Assembly (NCBI GenBank): GCA_031553615.1
Contig: JAVBLJ010000037.1
Coordinates: 1 to 64,000, forward strand
Source: WQXF01 sp031553615
Lineage (GTDB): Bacteria; Bacillota; Clostridia; Christensenellales; Aristaeellaceae
Length of the DNA stretch: 64,000 bases
Direction of reading: 5' to 3'
Shown: positions 33,686-41,677 of the stretch, in pieces
Numbering within the stretch: the first letter of the stretch is position 1
Layout of the letters: every line of letters starts with the position of its first letter
The notes under the pieces: model-generated
Seen by the model: the letters and a program-made list of their open reading frames with translations, nothing else
Databases searched by the model: none
What the model was told of the DNA's origin: nothing
Translations under genes and position numbers: made by a program

Positions 33686-33913
33686 ATGGGTGAATTGGTA
33701 GCTTTTGTGGCCCGAAGCCTGGTGGAAAACCCGGATGCGGTGAACGTTCGCGAGGTGGAAGGCCCCGAGTCGATCATTGTGGAGCTACGGGTTGCTCCCG
33801 AGGACATGGGCAAGGTCATCGGCAAACAAGGGCGCATCGCCAAAGCCATCCGCGCGGTGGTCAAGGCGGCAACGCCCAAGGATAGCAAGCCGGTGTTTTT
33901 GGAGATCGTGTAA
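33686..33913 (+). CDS. khpA: KH-domain RNA-binding protein KhpA
   Basis: 75 residues. One KH domain with the GXXG loop in MGKVIGKQGRIAKAIRAVV. Known as an RNA-binding partner of KhpB, affecting cell size and ribosome-linked functions in other Bacillota. Its stop overlaps the rimM start (33913) by one base. Confidence 0.93.
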   Translation: MGELVAFVARSLVENPDAVNVREVEGPESIIVELRVAPEDMGKVIGKQGRIAKAIRAVVKAATPKDSKPVFLEIV

Positions 33914-34437
33914 TGTTGCAAGCATACCTGACCATTGGTCAAGTGCTAAAGCCTCAAGGCGTTCGCGGGGAAGTGAAGGTCAAACCCATGACCGACGACC
34001 CGCAACGCTTTTTGGCGCTTGATCGCGTTTATTTGCGCAAGAATGAGGCATACGAACCGCATGCCGTGCAGTGCACCCGCGTGCACGATGGCTTCGCATA
34101 CCTGCTTTTCGATGGCATGACCGATCGGGAGACCGCCGAGACGTTGCGCGAAACACTGCTGTACGTGGATCGTGCGCACGCCGTGGAACTGCCCGACGAC
34201 GCTAATTTCATCACCGATCTCATCGGCTGCGAAGCGTTTGACCTGCAAGGCCAGCGCATCGGCACGTTGATCGACGTGCTGCAGCCCGGCGCAAACGACG
34301 TGTACGTGTTCGAAACGCCGAAGGGCGAGCTGATGGTGCCCGCACTCAAGCGGGTGGTGCCGCAGGTTGACGTGATCACGCGCCGCATCACCATTGATGA
34401 GCGCACCTTGGATGAGGTAGCCGTCTATAACGATTGA
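33913..34437 (+). CDS. rimM: Ribosome maturation factor RimM
   Basis: 174 residues. N-terminal RimM barrel (IGQVLKPQGVRGEVKVKPMTDDPQRF) and C-terminal PRC barrel (LIGCEAFDLQGQRIGTLIDVLQPGANDVYVFETPKGELMVPAL). Acts in 30S head assembly and binds S19. It ends the operon here; a strong terminator follows, and trmD and rplS, which usually come next, are absent. Confidence 0.95.
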   Translation: MLQAYLTIGQVLKPQGVRGEVKVKPMTDDPQRFLALDRVYLRKNEAYEPHAVQCTRVHDGFAYLLFDGMTDRETAETLRETLLYVDRAHAVELPDDANFITDLIGCEAFDLQGQRIGTLIDVLQPGANDVYVFETPKGELMVPALKRVVPQVDVITRRITIDERTLDEVAVYND

Positions 34438-34476
34438 TACGACTCCTCGCTAGATTTCACGCAAAACTTTTCCCTC

Positions 34477-34498
34477 GCGCCCAGTTGGGCGCTTTTTT
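34477..34498 (+). terminator. Intrinsic terminator after rimM
   Basis: Perfect stem GCGCCCA-GT-TGGGCGC followed by six Ts. Confidence 0.93.
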
Positions 34499-34581
34499 GT
34501 TGCTGGGAAGGATTGGGGCTTGGCACGCGTTGTATGGGTAGTACGCGCAGGCTGCGGTGTTTCAAGAGTGCTTTGGTGTTA

Positions 34582-34744
34582 ATACCCATTCCAACTACGT
34601 TTTGCCACAATCCAGCGGATCTTTATCCGATCGGCGTTGTCGTACCTCGGTCGGCATAGCTGCTGGCTACGCCTCCTTCGGACTCCTAGCCGAACGTAAA
34701 AATCTCTCGCTGGGTTATTGGCAAAACCTAATTGGAATTAGTAT
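34582..34744. repeat. Dispersed palindromic-ended repeat, copy 1
   Basis: About 163 bp, roughly 90% identical to 40808-40969. The ends form imperfect inverted repeats (ATACCCATTCCAACTACGTT...TGCCA at the left; reverse complement ATACTAATTCCAATTAGGTT...TGCCA at the right). It lies in intergenic DNA and has no transposase: MITE-like, or a structured intergenic repeat. Confidence 0.85.
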
Positions 34745-34777
34745 AACGCCAGTAGGGATTGCGAAAGGAGAGTGACC

Positions 34778-35500
34778 ATGGTGCGGAAACTGTTTGCGCT
34801 CGTGCTTGTGCTGGGGTTATGCATCGTTCCGGTGGGCAGGGCGGAGGATTGGAATGAAAAGCAGGGGACGATGCTGGTATCCTCCTGCTGGGCTTACGCG
34901 GAGCCGAGCCCAGCGGCCCAAGCCCTGCAACAACTTCACATGGGATTGAACTACGAAATCCACGAAATCAAAAATGGCTGGAGCAAGGTGCAGCTCACCG
35001 ATGGCAGCTTTGGATGGGTGCCTGAGACTGCGATCGATTACGTCGATGCGCTGCCTCCGGAAATCGATGTCTCGAACCTGCGCAGGGCGGTGGTGATCTG
35101 CGAGGGGCTCTCGTTGCGTGAATTGCCGAAGGCGAGCGAAAAGCGGCTTGCACTCATGCCCAATGGTTCACACGGCTACATTTTGGGCGAACAGGACGGC
35201 TGGCTGCAACTGCGCTACCTCCATCGCGAGAAAAATCAACCTCCGGAAGTATGCGTCGGCTGGGTGCAGAAGGAATACACGGTGGAGAATCCGCTGTACA
35301 TCCACCTCAAGCAGCGTACCAACGTGCTTGCTTTCGATTCGCAGGAAGCGCCGGTGGTCGGGCAGACCAGCGCAAACGCGAGGTTGGCGGTGATTGGCAA
35401 TGTGGGCGATTACTACGTGGTAAACCTGCGCAGTGCCAGCGGCTTCGTTCACAAAGCCGAACAGGCGTGGACGGAGTACGACGTAATACACGGCGAATAA
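34778..35500 (+). CDS. Secreted protein with SH3-like domains
   Basis: 240 residues from ATG 34778 (AAAGGAGAGTGACC). Signal peptide 1-22 (VVPVGRAED-like end, PVGRAED). At least two SH3b-like segments: SCWAYAEPSPAAQALQQLHMGLNYEIHEIKNGWSKVQLTDGSFGWV (about 30-75) and LSLRELPKASEKRLALMPNGSHGYILGEQDGWLQLRY (about 108-145), with a weaker third near the end. SH3b domains bind cell wall. No catalytic domain is seen, and the role is unknown. Confidence 0.75.
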   Translation: MVRKLFALVLVLGLCIVPVGRAEDWNEKQGTMLVSSCWAYAEPSPAAQALQQLHMGLNYEIHEIKNGWSKVQLTDGSFGWVPETAIDYVDALPPEIDVSNLRRAVVICEGLSLRELPKASEKRLALMPNGSHGYILGEQDGWLQLRYLHREKNQPPEVCVGWVQKEYTVENPLYIHLKQRTNVLAFDSQEAPVVGQTSANARLAVIGNVGDYYVVNLRSASGFVHKAEQAWTEYDVIHGE

Positions 35501-35530
35501 TTTTTCTATCGCGCTCCACTATGCAAAAAA

Positions 35531-35565
35531 GCCCGCCCAGGGGAGCGCTCCCCCGGCGGGCCTTT
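35531..35565. terminator. Bidirectional terminator between convergent genes
   Basis: GC-rich stem GCCCGCC..GGGGAGC / GCTCCCC..GGCGGGC with a small bulge, flanked by A6 on the left and CTTTATT on the right. It serves the SH3 gene (plus) and the UroD-like gene (minus). Confidence 0.85.
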
Positions 35566-35583
35566 ATTCTATCTTCTATTCCT

Positions 35584-36729
35584 TCAGCGCATGCCGAACA
35601 TTTCTTGCTTGAGATCCAGGTAGTAGAGGTAATCCTGCGGGTCGACATTCGGCGGGCAGCGGTGATCGCAAAAGGGAATGTAGCCGCCGCGCGCCACGTA
35701 TTTTTCAAGCGATTGCAGGTAGGCTTTGATCGCGGGCCGCCCAGCGCCCAGCTGGATTTTGTCCACACCGCCCATGATGCGCAGCTGCCCATCGTAACGG
35801 TCGAGCAACTCACCCGGGTGTGCGCAGCCGTTCACCTCGAAGGGGAAGAGGCAGTTGATGCCGCCCTCCAGCAGATAGGGCAGTATGGGGCGTACGTCAC
35901 CATCGCAATCCGTGTACCAAAGGTCGATGCCGTGCTGCTGCAGGCGCTTGTGGATGCGCTTGTATCGCGGCATCACAATATCGCGGAAGAAGGGCACCGA
36001 AACGATGGGCCCATTTTTGAAGCAGATATCCTCCCAGCCCGAAGCGTAATCGAACTGAAAATGCGGCAGCAGTTGATCGAGGGAGTGCTCCACCAGCTGG
36101 CAATAGGTCTCCACCATATCCTCCACCATCTCAGGGTAATCGTAGACCGCGTAGGCCAAGCCTTCAAAGGTGAGCAGGTCGCGCACGCGCCCGATCATCG
36201 AGCCGCAATCCACGCCCAGCGGGTAATCGCGATCCGCAGGGTGCTGGGCAAGGAGCGCTGCGATATCGTGCGTGCGCGCCGGGTCGTCTACCTGGAAGCG
36301 CTCCTCCTTCACGCGCGCCCACTCCTCGGGCGTGGTGATGGAGGATTGGATGTAGTGGGGGATGGTGCTGTGCCCATCGAGGGGCACTTCGGCTAGCAGA
36401 CCGTCACGGTTCTGCAGGATGCGCTTGGTGCTCGTGCGACTCACTTCCGCCACTGGGAAGCCGGGCTGAATGTCGCAGCGCCCCCAAATGCTCTGAATGG
36501 TATCGAAGCTGAAGAAACGATCGGCGTCCTCGTTGCTCCGAATACCATTTTTTGTGAAAATATCCCACAGCTCGAAATTGTCGTCCCAGTAGCCAAACTC
36601 CATGTTGAAGCAACGATCGACGCTCTGGTAGTGCATCTGGCGGTTGAAGCGCTCGCGATCGGTCATGGTGCCCTTCCAACGCGGACGAATCGGGCGGATA
36701 GCTTGAATATCGTTCGAAGTATCGGCCAT
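35584..36729 (-). CDS. Uroporphyrinogen decarboxylase-family (methyltransferase-like) protein
   Basis: 381 residues from ATG 36729. UroD fold: MTDRERFNRQMHYQSVDR near the start, GVDCGSMIGRVRDLLTFEGLAY, WEDICFKNGPIVSVPFFRDIVMPRYKRIHKRLQQHG, DCDGDVRPILPYLLEGGINCLFPFEV, IMGGVDKIQLGAG and GGYIPFCDHRCPPNVDPQDY. The His/Cys-rich end resembles corrinoid-linked methyltransferases (MtaA/CmuA group) rather than heme-pathway HemE, and no heme genes are nearby. Substrate unknown. It may be co-transcribed with the MATE gene upstream on the minus strand. Confidence 0.8.
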   Translation of the reverse strand: MADTSNDIQAIRPIRPRWKGTMTDRERFNRQMHYQSVDRCFNMEFGYWDDNFELWDIFTKNGIRSNEDADRFFSFDTIQSIWGRCDIQPGFPVAEVSRTSTKRILQNRDGLLAEVPLDGHSTIPHYIQSSITTPEEWARVKEERFQVDDPARTHDIAALLAQHPADRDYPLGVDCGSMIGRVRDLLTFEGLAYAVYDYPEMVEDMVETYCQLVEHSLDQLLPHFQFDYASGWEDICFKNGPIVSVPFFRDIVMPRYKRIHKRLQQHGIDLWYTDCDGDVRPILPYLLEGGINCLFPFEVNGCAHPGELLDRYDGQLRIMGGVDKIQLGAGRPAIKAYLQSLEKYVARGGYIPFCDHRCPPNVDPQDYLYYLDLKQEMFGMR

Positions 36730-36774
36730 ATGGATGCTCTCCCTTCGGTGTGGCAATTTCGGTTGACGTGGGGG

Positions 36775-38217
36775 TTAGACGATCTCCGGCTCCAGCGCGA
36801 CGGGCGGCGGCGCTTCGCTCGGCATGTCCAGCGGAACGGGGTCATCCTTGAGCGCTTTGAGCTCGCGCAGCATGCTCAGCGAGAGGGGCACGGCCAGCAG
36901 GATAAACAGCACATCGGCGGTAGGCTGCGACGCGATGATGCCATCGAGTCCGAAAAAGATTGGCAGGAGGATAATGCTCGCCATCAGGAACAGCCCTTGG
37001 CGGCCCAAACTGAGTATGGTCGCCTGTAGGCCGCGCCCCAGCGATTCAAACAGCATGTTGATCAGCAGGCCCCAACCCACCAGCGGATAGGTGATCGCCT
37101 GTGCGCGCATGACCCGTGCGCCGATTTCGGATACTGCCGGGTCGCTGTGCAGCACGCCGGCGATTGGCACGGCAAAAATGAACAGCAGAATACCGCTGAT
37201 CGTCATGAAGGGGATGCTTACCCGCAACGCAAACGAGTAGGCTTCCCGTACGCGGGAGTAGCGGCGTGCGCCGTAGTTGTAACCCGAAACCGGCATGTAT
37301 GCCATGGCAAAGCCGAGCAGAATGGAGAACACCACCCAGGCAAAGCGTCCGACGATGCCCAGCCCGGCGATCGCGGCGTCACCATACGCGCGGGCTGCAT
37401 AGTTCACCAATATGCCCGAGACCGCGCCCAGCAGGTTGCGCAACAGAGTGGGAATGCCAATCTTGAGCACCTGGCCGTACAGCCCCGCCTTGGGCGCAAA
37501 ATAGCGAATCGCAATGGAAAGATGGCTGCGCTTGCGCAGGTAGAACGACATCAGGATGAACATGCTGACGGCCTGGCTAATCACCGTGGCGATGGCAGCG
37601 CCGCGAACGCCCCAGCCCAGCACCGAGATGAAGATGGGGTCGAGCACGATGTTCAGCAGCGCGCCGGATACCATGCCCACCGTGGAGAATACTGCGTTGC
37701 CTTCGGCGCGCAGGCCGTTGTTCATCACGAAGCACATGGCCATGATCGGCGCGCCCAGCAGCATCACTGAGGCATACTCCACGGCAAGGTTGAGCGCGGT
37801 GTCGGTAGCGCCCAGCAGGCGAACCAGCGGGGTCATGAAGGCTTCGCCAAGGAGCATCAGCGCTACGCAAAACAAAAACGCGGTATACAGGCAGGTCGAG
37901 AGCACGCGTTTGGCCTCGCGCTCTTGCCCCTGACCTAGAAGGCGGGAGATGTAGCTGCTGCCGCCCAAGCCGAACGCAAGCCCCACCGCTTGCACCAAAA
38001 TGAACAGCGGACCTACCAGGGTGACCGCCGCGGTCGATTCTTTGGCAATAAGCGGAATCTGACCTACAAAATAGGTATCGGCCATGCTGTAAATCGATTG
38101 GACGAGCATGGAAACGATGGAGGGAATGGCCATGGACATGATGACCTTCGGAACGGGCCACAAGGCCATTCTTTCGAACGATATCTTGCCTTTGGATTTC
38201 TTGGCTTTTTCTGCCAT
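36775..38217 (-). CDS. MATE-family multidrug efflux transporter
   Basis: 480 residues from ATG 38217; AAGGA lies 10 bases upstream, while GTG 38226 is too close to it. Two MatE repeats, about 12 membrane segments; start of the first repeat is PKVIMSMAIPSIVSMLVQSIYSMADTYFVGQI, second repeat IGIPTLLRNLLGAVSGILVNYAA. Uses ion gradients to expel drugs or metabolites. Substrate unknown. The UroD-like gene follows 45 bp downstream. Confidence 0.9.
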   Translation of the reverse strand: MAEKAKKSKGKISFERMALWPVPKVIMSMAIPSIVSMLVQSIYSMADTYFVGQIPLIAKESTAAVTLVGPLFILVQAVGLAFGLGGSSYISRLLGQGQEREAKRVLSTCLYTAFLFCVALMLLGEAFMTPLVRLLGATDTALNLAVEYASVMLLGAPIMAMCFVMNNGLRAEGNAVFSTVGMVSGALLNIVLDPIFISVLGWGVRGAAIATVISQAVSMFILMSFYLRKRSHLSIAIRYFAPKAGLYGQVLKIGIPTLLRNLLGAVSGILVNYAARAYGDAAIAGLGIVGRFAWVVFSILLGFAMAYMPVSGYNYGARRYSRVREAYSFALRVSIPFMTISGILLFIFAVPIAGVLHSDPAVSEIGARVMRAQAITYPLVGWGLLINMLFESLGRGLQATILSLGRQGLFLMASIILLPIFFGLDGIIASQPTADVLFILLAVPLSLSMLRELKALKDDPVPLDMPSEAPPPVALEPEIV

Positions 38218-38349
38218 TTGGTTCACATCCTTGCGTATGGTAAGCGTTTATTCAGGCCCGGATCGTAGTCTGCATCTTCTCAGTATGATGTTTCGCGTTG
38301 GGCTTGTCAATAGCTTGGGCACAAAAACACAAGTGCATCCGGGTAACGG

Positions 38350-38404
38350 TTCACATTCGTTTTATATTCGATTCACATGCGCGCAATTTGCATGCGATTT
38401 GCAT
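38350..38404. promoter_or_regulatory. Direct repeats upstream of the ROK kinase promoter
   Basis: TTCACAT at 38350-38356 and 38372-38378 (22 bp apart), then AATTTGCAT (38385-38393) and GATTTGCAT (38396-38404) 11 bp apart. Helical-turn spacing just upstream of the -35 suggests regulator binding. Confidence 0.4.
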
Positions 38405-38422
38405 ACGACGTACACAGAGAGA

Positions 38423-38451
38423 TTGACTTTTATGCCTATACTTTTTATACT
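38423..38451 (+). promoter_or_regulatory. Promoter of the ROK kinase gene
   Basis: TTGACT (38423-38428), 17-bp spacer, TATACT (38446-38451). Confidence 0.8.
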
Positions 38452-38532
38452 ATATAAGATAGCCGCATGGGCTTCACGCGAAGCATGGATTGCCATCGAG
38501 CAAAAGAGTGCGGACATAGAAAGGAAATCGAT

Positions 38533-39414
38533 ATGCTGTTAGGAGCTTTGGAAGCGGGCGGCACCAAGATGATTTGCCTCCTTGGCGACGAGAACGGGCA
38601 AATCCACGAGCGTGCATCCTTCCCGACGCTTACGCCGGAGGAAACCATGCCCGAGCTCATTGCGTATTTTCGTCCCCATGCCATCGCAGCGCTGGGCATC
38701 GGCGGATTCGGCCCGTTGGAGCTCGATCGCAATAGTCCTCGCTGGGGCTTCATCACCAGCACGCCCAAGCTGGATTGGCGCAACTTCGATTTGGCCGGAA
38801 CGATGCAGCGCGCGCTCAATGTTCCGGTTGGTTTGGATACCGATGTGAACGCGGCGGCATTGGCCGAGGCGCGGCTGGGCGCAGCGCGCGGATTGGAAAG
38901 CTGCGTGTACTTCACCGTGGGCACGGGCATCGGCGCGGGCGTGTACATCGATGGCAAGCCGCTGCACGGGCTGGTGCACCCCGAGCTGGGGCACATTCCG
39001 CTGCGCGCGCATCCGGATGATCCAACGCCCGATGGATTCTGCCCCTACCACACCGGCTGCTTGGAAGGCTTGGCGACCGGCCCTTCTATTCAAAAGCGCT
39101 GGGGGAAGCCGGGCAGCGAATTGCCCATCGATCACCCGGCCTGGGTCTTGGAAGCCCACTACCTGGCGCAGGCGTGCGTCACCGCCATCTTGGCGTACAG
39201 TCCGCACCGCATCGTGATGGGCGGCGGCGTGATGCACCAGCTGCAGCTTTTCCCCATGATTCATAAAGAGGTGATGCGCCTGCTGGGCGGCTATGTACAG
39301 CATGAGCGCATCCTGGAAGGCATGGCGGAATACATCGTGCCCCCGGGCTTGGGCGACAACGCGGGCGGCACCGGCTCGCTGCTGCTGGGGCTGGAGTGCC
39401 TCCAATCCAAATAG
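38533..39414 (+). CDS. ROK-family fructokinase-like sugar kinase
   Basis: 293 residues from ATG 38533 (AGAAAGGAAATCGAT). ROK layout: N-terminal phosphate loop GALEAGGTKMICLL, DTDVNAAALAEARLGAARG, TVGTGIGAGVYIDGKPLHGLVHPELGHIPL (the ROK zinc-region His), CPYHTGCLEGLATGPSI. The GALEAGGTK and HTGCLEG patterns fit bacterial fructokinases (ScrK/GmuE-like). Phosphorylates a hexose, probably fructose, in the cytoplasm. No transport gene adjoins it. Confidence 0.85.
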   Translation: MLLGALEAGGTKMICLLGDENGQIHERASFPTLTPEETMPELIAYFRPHAIAALGIGGFGPLELDRNSPRWGFITSTPKLDWRNFDLAGTMQRALNVPVGLDTDVNAAALAEARLGAARGLESCVYFTVGTGIGAGVYIDGKPLHGLVHPELGHIPLRAHPDDPTPDGFCPYHTGCLEGLATGPSIQKRWGKPGSELPIDHPAWVLEAHYLAQACVTAILAYSPHRIVMGGGVMHQLQLFPMIHKEVMRLLGGYVQHERILEGMAEYIVPPGLGDNAGGTGSLLLGLECLQSK

Positions 39415-39434
39415 AAATACCGGAGGAATATCCG

Positions 39435-39896
39435 ATGGATACCAAGCAACCCTCGCTGTGGAATAAGCTCAAGGCGCTCTACAGCAAGCATGAACAGATC
39501 ATACGGTATCTGGTGGTGGGCGGACTTACGACTGTGATAAGCTACGCGGTGTATGCGCTGTGCCTGCTGCTGATTGATGGAACACCCTACGATTACGAGA
39601 TTTCTACCGCGGTTTCATTCGTAGCTGCTGTCATTTTCGCCTACTTTGCCAATAAGCACGCGGTGTTCAAGAGCGAAACAAAGGACAGGCGCGACGCGAT
39701 GCGCGAAGTGGGTTCGTTCTTCCTGATGCGTGCCATCTCCTTTGCGTTTGAGCTTGGCATGATGAAGCTCGCCGTGGACGTGCTGCACATCAACAAGTGG
39801 ATCGCCAAACTCCCGGTCAACGTGGTCATCGTGCTGGTCAACTACATGTTTAGCAAGCTGTTCATATTCCGAAAATCAAGCAATCCCGAGCAATAG
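39435..39896 (+). CDS. GtrA-family membrane protein
   Basis: 153 residues from ATG 39435 (CCGGAGGAATATCCG). Four membrane segments in the GtrA pattern: IIRYLVVGGLTTVISYAVYALCLLL, AVSFVAAVIFAYFANKHAVF, FFLMRAISFAFELGMMKL, VNVVIVLVNYMFSKLFIF. GtrA proteins are associated with moving lipid-linked sugars across the membrane for wall or teichoic acid decoration. A second GtrA gene is at 48073-48534. It lies between a sugar kinase and an LCP-like gene. Confidence 0.85.
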   Translation: MDTKQPSLWNKLKALYSKHEQIIRYLVVGGLTTVISYAVYALCLLLIDGTPYDYEISTAVSFVAAVIFAYFANKHAVFKSETKDRRDAMREVGSFFLMRAISFAFELGMMKLAVDVLHINKWIAKLPVNVVIVLVNYMFSKLFIFRKSSNPEQ

Positions 39897-39934
39897 GCGT
39901 TTGAATTCGATCATTTAAGGAGGCAATGCGAAGA

Positions 39935-40792
39935 ATGAAATGTGTTAAAGGGGTCGCCTGGGTTCTGGCAATCATGCTGGCGGCGATGTCATGCATGCCT
40001 GCCGCGCTGGCGGCGAATGAACTGCAGGTGAAAGTTACAAACAAAGAGCTCTCCATCCAGGAAGGCCTTTCGAAGGATATCCGCAACATCGCAGTGCTGG
40101 TTACCGATCCGCAGGGCGAGGAGAGCCGTTATGCGCCCACGGGCACCATGATGATCGCCAGCATCAACTCGCGCAACGGGGATGCTTACATGACCGTGCT
40201 GCAGCCCAACCTGCTGGTGGAGATGCCGCTGGTGGGGAAGCAAACGCTGGCCCAGGCGTATGCGCTGGGCGGCGAAAACTTGGTGATGAAGACGCTCAAC
40301 GAGCTGTTGGGGCTCAACATTCGCGATTTTGTATGCATCGATCTGCGCCGCTTTTCCCAGGTGGTGGAGCTGGTGGGTGGCATCAACATGAAGCTGAGCG
40401 CAGAGGAAGCCGCCGCGCTGAACCTGCCCGCCGACGAGTATGTAAAAATGGATCTCGAGCAAACGCTGGCGTTCATGCGCTTGCCCAAGGACAACCCTGG
40501 CCAGGATCGCCAGTACGATGTGGTGATCCAAGCGCTTTATCAAGCCACGCGCGAGCGGAACATAATCAAGCTGACCGGATTGCTGCAAAAGGGCTTGGGA
40601 AGCCTCGATACCAACGTGGGAATGTTTGACATGGTGGGTTTGGGCACCAAGGTGATCGGCGGCAAGAACCGCAAGGACATGCTGCTACCCGCAGTGGAAA
40701 ATTTGGTGCTGGCCAGCGATGCTCAGCCACCGCTCTACACTACCGACATGGAAGCGCTCAAGGCCGCCGTCCACGCGTTTCTATACGAATAG
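39935..40792 (+). CDS. LytR-CpsA-Psr-like secreted protein
   Basis: 285 residues from ATG 39935 (AAGGAGG 11 bases upstream; ATG 39926 is too close). Signal peptide 1-27. LCP-like core: TGTMMIASINSRNGDAYMTVLQPNLLVEMP, YALGGENLVMKTLNELLGLNIRDFVCIDLRRFSQVVELVGGINMKL, LAFMRLPKDNPGQDRQYDVV. LCP proteins transfer wall polymers onto peptidoglycan. Here conserved Arg in the RxxDR-like segment is present (GQDRQ), but the N-terminal part is short, so activity is uncertain. Confidence 0.75.
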   Translation: MKCVKGVAWVLAIMLAAMSCMPAALAANELQVKVTNKELSIQEGLSKDIRNIAVLVTDPQGEESRYAPTGTMMIASINSRNGDAYMTVLQPNLLVEMPLVGKQTLAQAYALGGENLVMKTLNELLGLNIRDFVCIDLRRFSQVVELVGGINMKLSAEEAAALNLPADEYVKMDLEQTLAFMRLPKDNPGQDRQYDVVIQALYQATRERNIIKLTGLLQKGLGSLDTNVGMFDMVGLGTKVIGGKNRKDMLLPAVENLVLASDAQPPLYTTDMEALKAAVHAFLYE

Positions 40793-40807
40793 GGTGAGCG
40801 AAGCTTG

Positions 40808-40969
40808 ATACCCATTCCAACTACGTTTAGCCACAATCCAGCGGATCTTTATCCGATCGGCGTTGTCGTGCCTCGGTCAGCGTAGCTGCTGGCTACGCCT
40901 CCTTCGAACTCCTAGCCGAACAAAAAACCTCTCGCTGGCTTATTGGCAAAACCTAATTGGAATTGGTAT
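40808..40969. repeat. Dispersed palindromic-ended repeat, copy 2
   Basis: About 162 bp, the same family and orientation as 34582-34744, with substitutions and one length difference. It lies between the LCP-like gene and the BofC-like gene. The ends are inverted repeats (ATACCCATTCCAA at left, TTGGAATTGGTAT at right). Confidence 0.85.
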
Positions 40970-41071
40970 GAGGCGGAAAGGCCAAGTTTCACGTTTTTGG
41001 GAGCATGCGCAAAGCCGCATGCTCCCTTTCTTTTTGGGGAAGGCTTCGGACGAGCAAAGCGGAGGATTGAG

Positions 41072-41677
41072 GTGGCGCAAATGCGCGAAAGACGTAGAAA
41101 ATGCATGCCAATAGGGTGGGGAATTGCCGGAATAATAGCGCTGGCCGTGGTGGCGGTCGCGATCGTCGTAAAGCCTTGGAGCTGGGGGGTGCAGCCCAAT
41201 GAGGCACCGAAGACGGTGCCCGATGCGCCGCAAATCGCCGCAGAGAACGTTACGGAAAGCCTCTCACAGAGCGAGCGGCTGGAAAACGGAGCGGTTTTTT
41301 CCCAAACGCTGACCTACCTGCCCTGCACGCACGTGGTGCAGCGCCGCATCGATGCGCCGCAGACCCTGCTGGGGCTGGATCGCACAGGGCTGGAAAAAGC
41401 GCTACCCGACTACCGCATCACTGCCTTCGGCAGCAAAGAGGTGGTCATGCAGCGCGAGATGTCCATGTTTTGTCCGGATCACTGGGTGCTCATGCCCGAT
41501 GAACAGGGCGAACTGTGCATTTGGCAAAACCTGATGGGGGAGGAAATGGTGCGCGTGCGGGCTCTGGGCTTAGGCGCGGAGGATGTGCCGGAGAGCGAGC
41601 AGAACGCGGTGCGCGCAGGCAAGCCATTCGAGAGCTCGGAAGAGCTAGAGGGCTGGCTCGAAAGCATCGATAGTTGA
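41072..41677 (+). CDS. BofC-like membrane-anchored protein
   Basis: 201 residues from GTG 41072 (GGAGG 6 bases upstream). One N-terminal membrane span (MPIGWGIAGIIALAVVAVAIVV), then an outside region. The C-terminal part (LEKALPDYRITAFGSKEVVMQREMS...ELCIWQNLMGEEMVRVRALGLGAEDVPESEQNAVRAGKPFESSEELEGWLE) has the layout of BofC, a forespore intermembrane-space inhibitor of SpoIVB signalling. The match is at pattern level, so the assignment is moderate. Overlaps the end of argH tail-to-tail by 33 bp. Confidence 0.6.
   Translation: MAQMRERRRKCMPIGWGIAGIIALAVVAVAIVVKPWSWGVQPNEAPKTVPDAPQIAAENVTESLSQSERLENGAVFSQTLTYLPCTHVVQRRIDAPQTLLGLDRTGLEKALPDYRITAFGSKEVVMQREMSMFCPDHWVLMPDEQGELCIWQNLMGEEMVRVRALGLGAEDVPESEQNAVRAGKPFESSEELEGWLESIDS

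Larger units (their letters stand above)
34438..34777. other. 340-bp intergenic region
   Basis: Contains the rimM terminator (34477-34498), a dispersed repeat copy (34582-34744) and the ribosome-binding site of the next gene. The short open frame across the repeat looks spurious, since a related peptide can be read from the second repeat copy. Confidence 0.7.
38218..38532. other. 315-bp divergent intergenic region
   Basis: Upstream DNA for the MATE gene (minus) and the ROK sugar kinase (plus). Contains a good plus-strand promoter (38423-38451) with two pairs of direct repeats upstream (38350-38404). No gene seen. Confidence 0.6.

Noticed and set aside
34557..34775. Short open frame containing LSLGYWQNLIGI
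   Set aside because: Created by the dispersed repeat; a similar peptide is read from the second copy, so it is a repeat by-product, not a gene.
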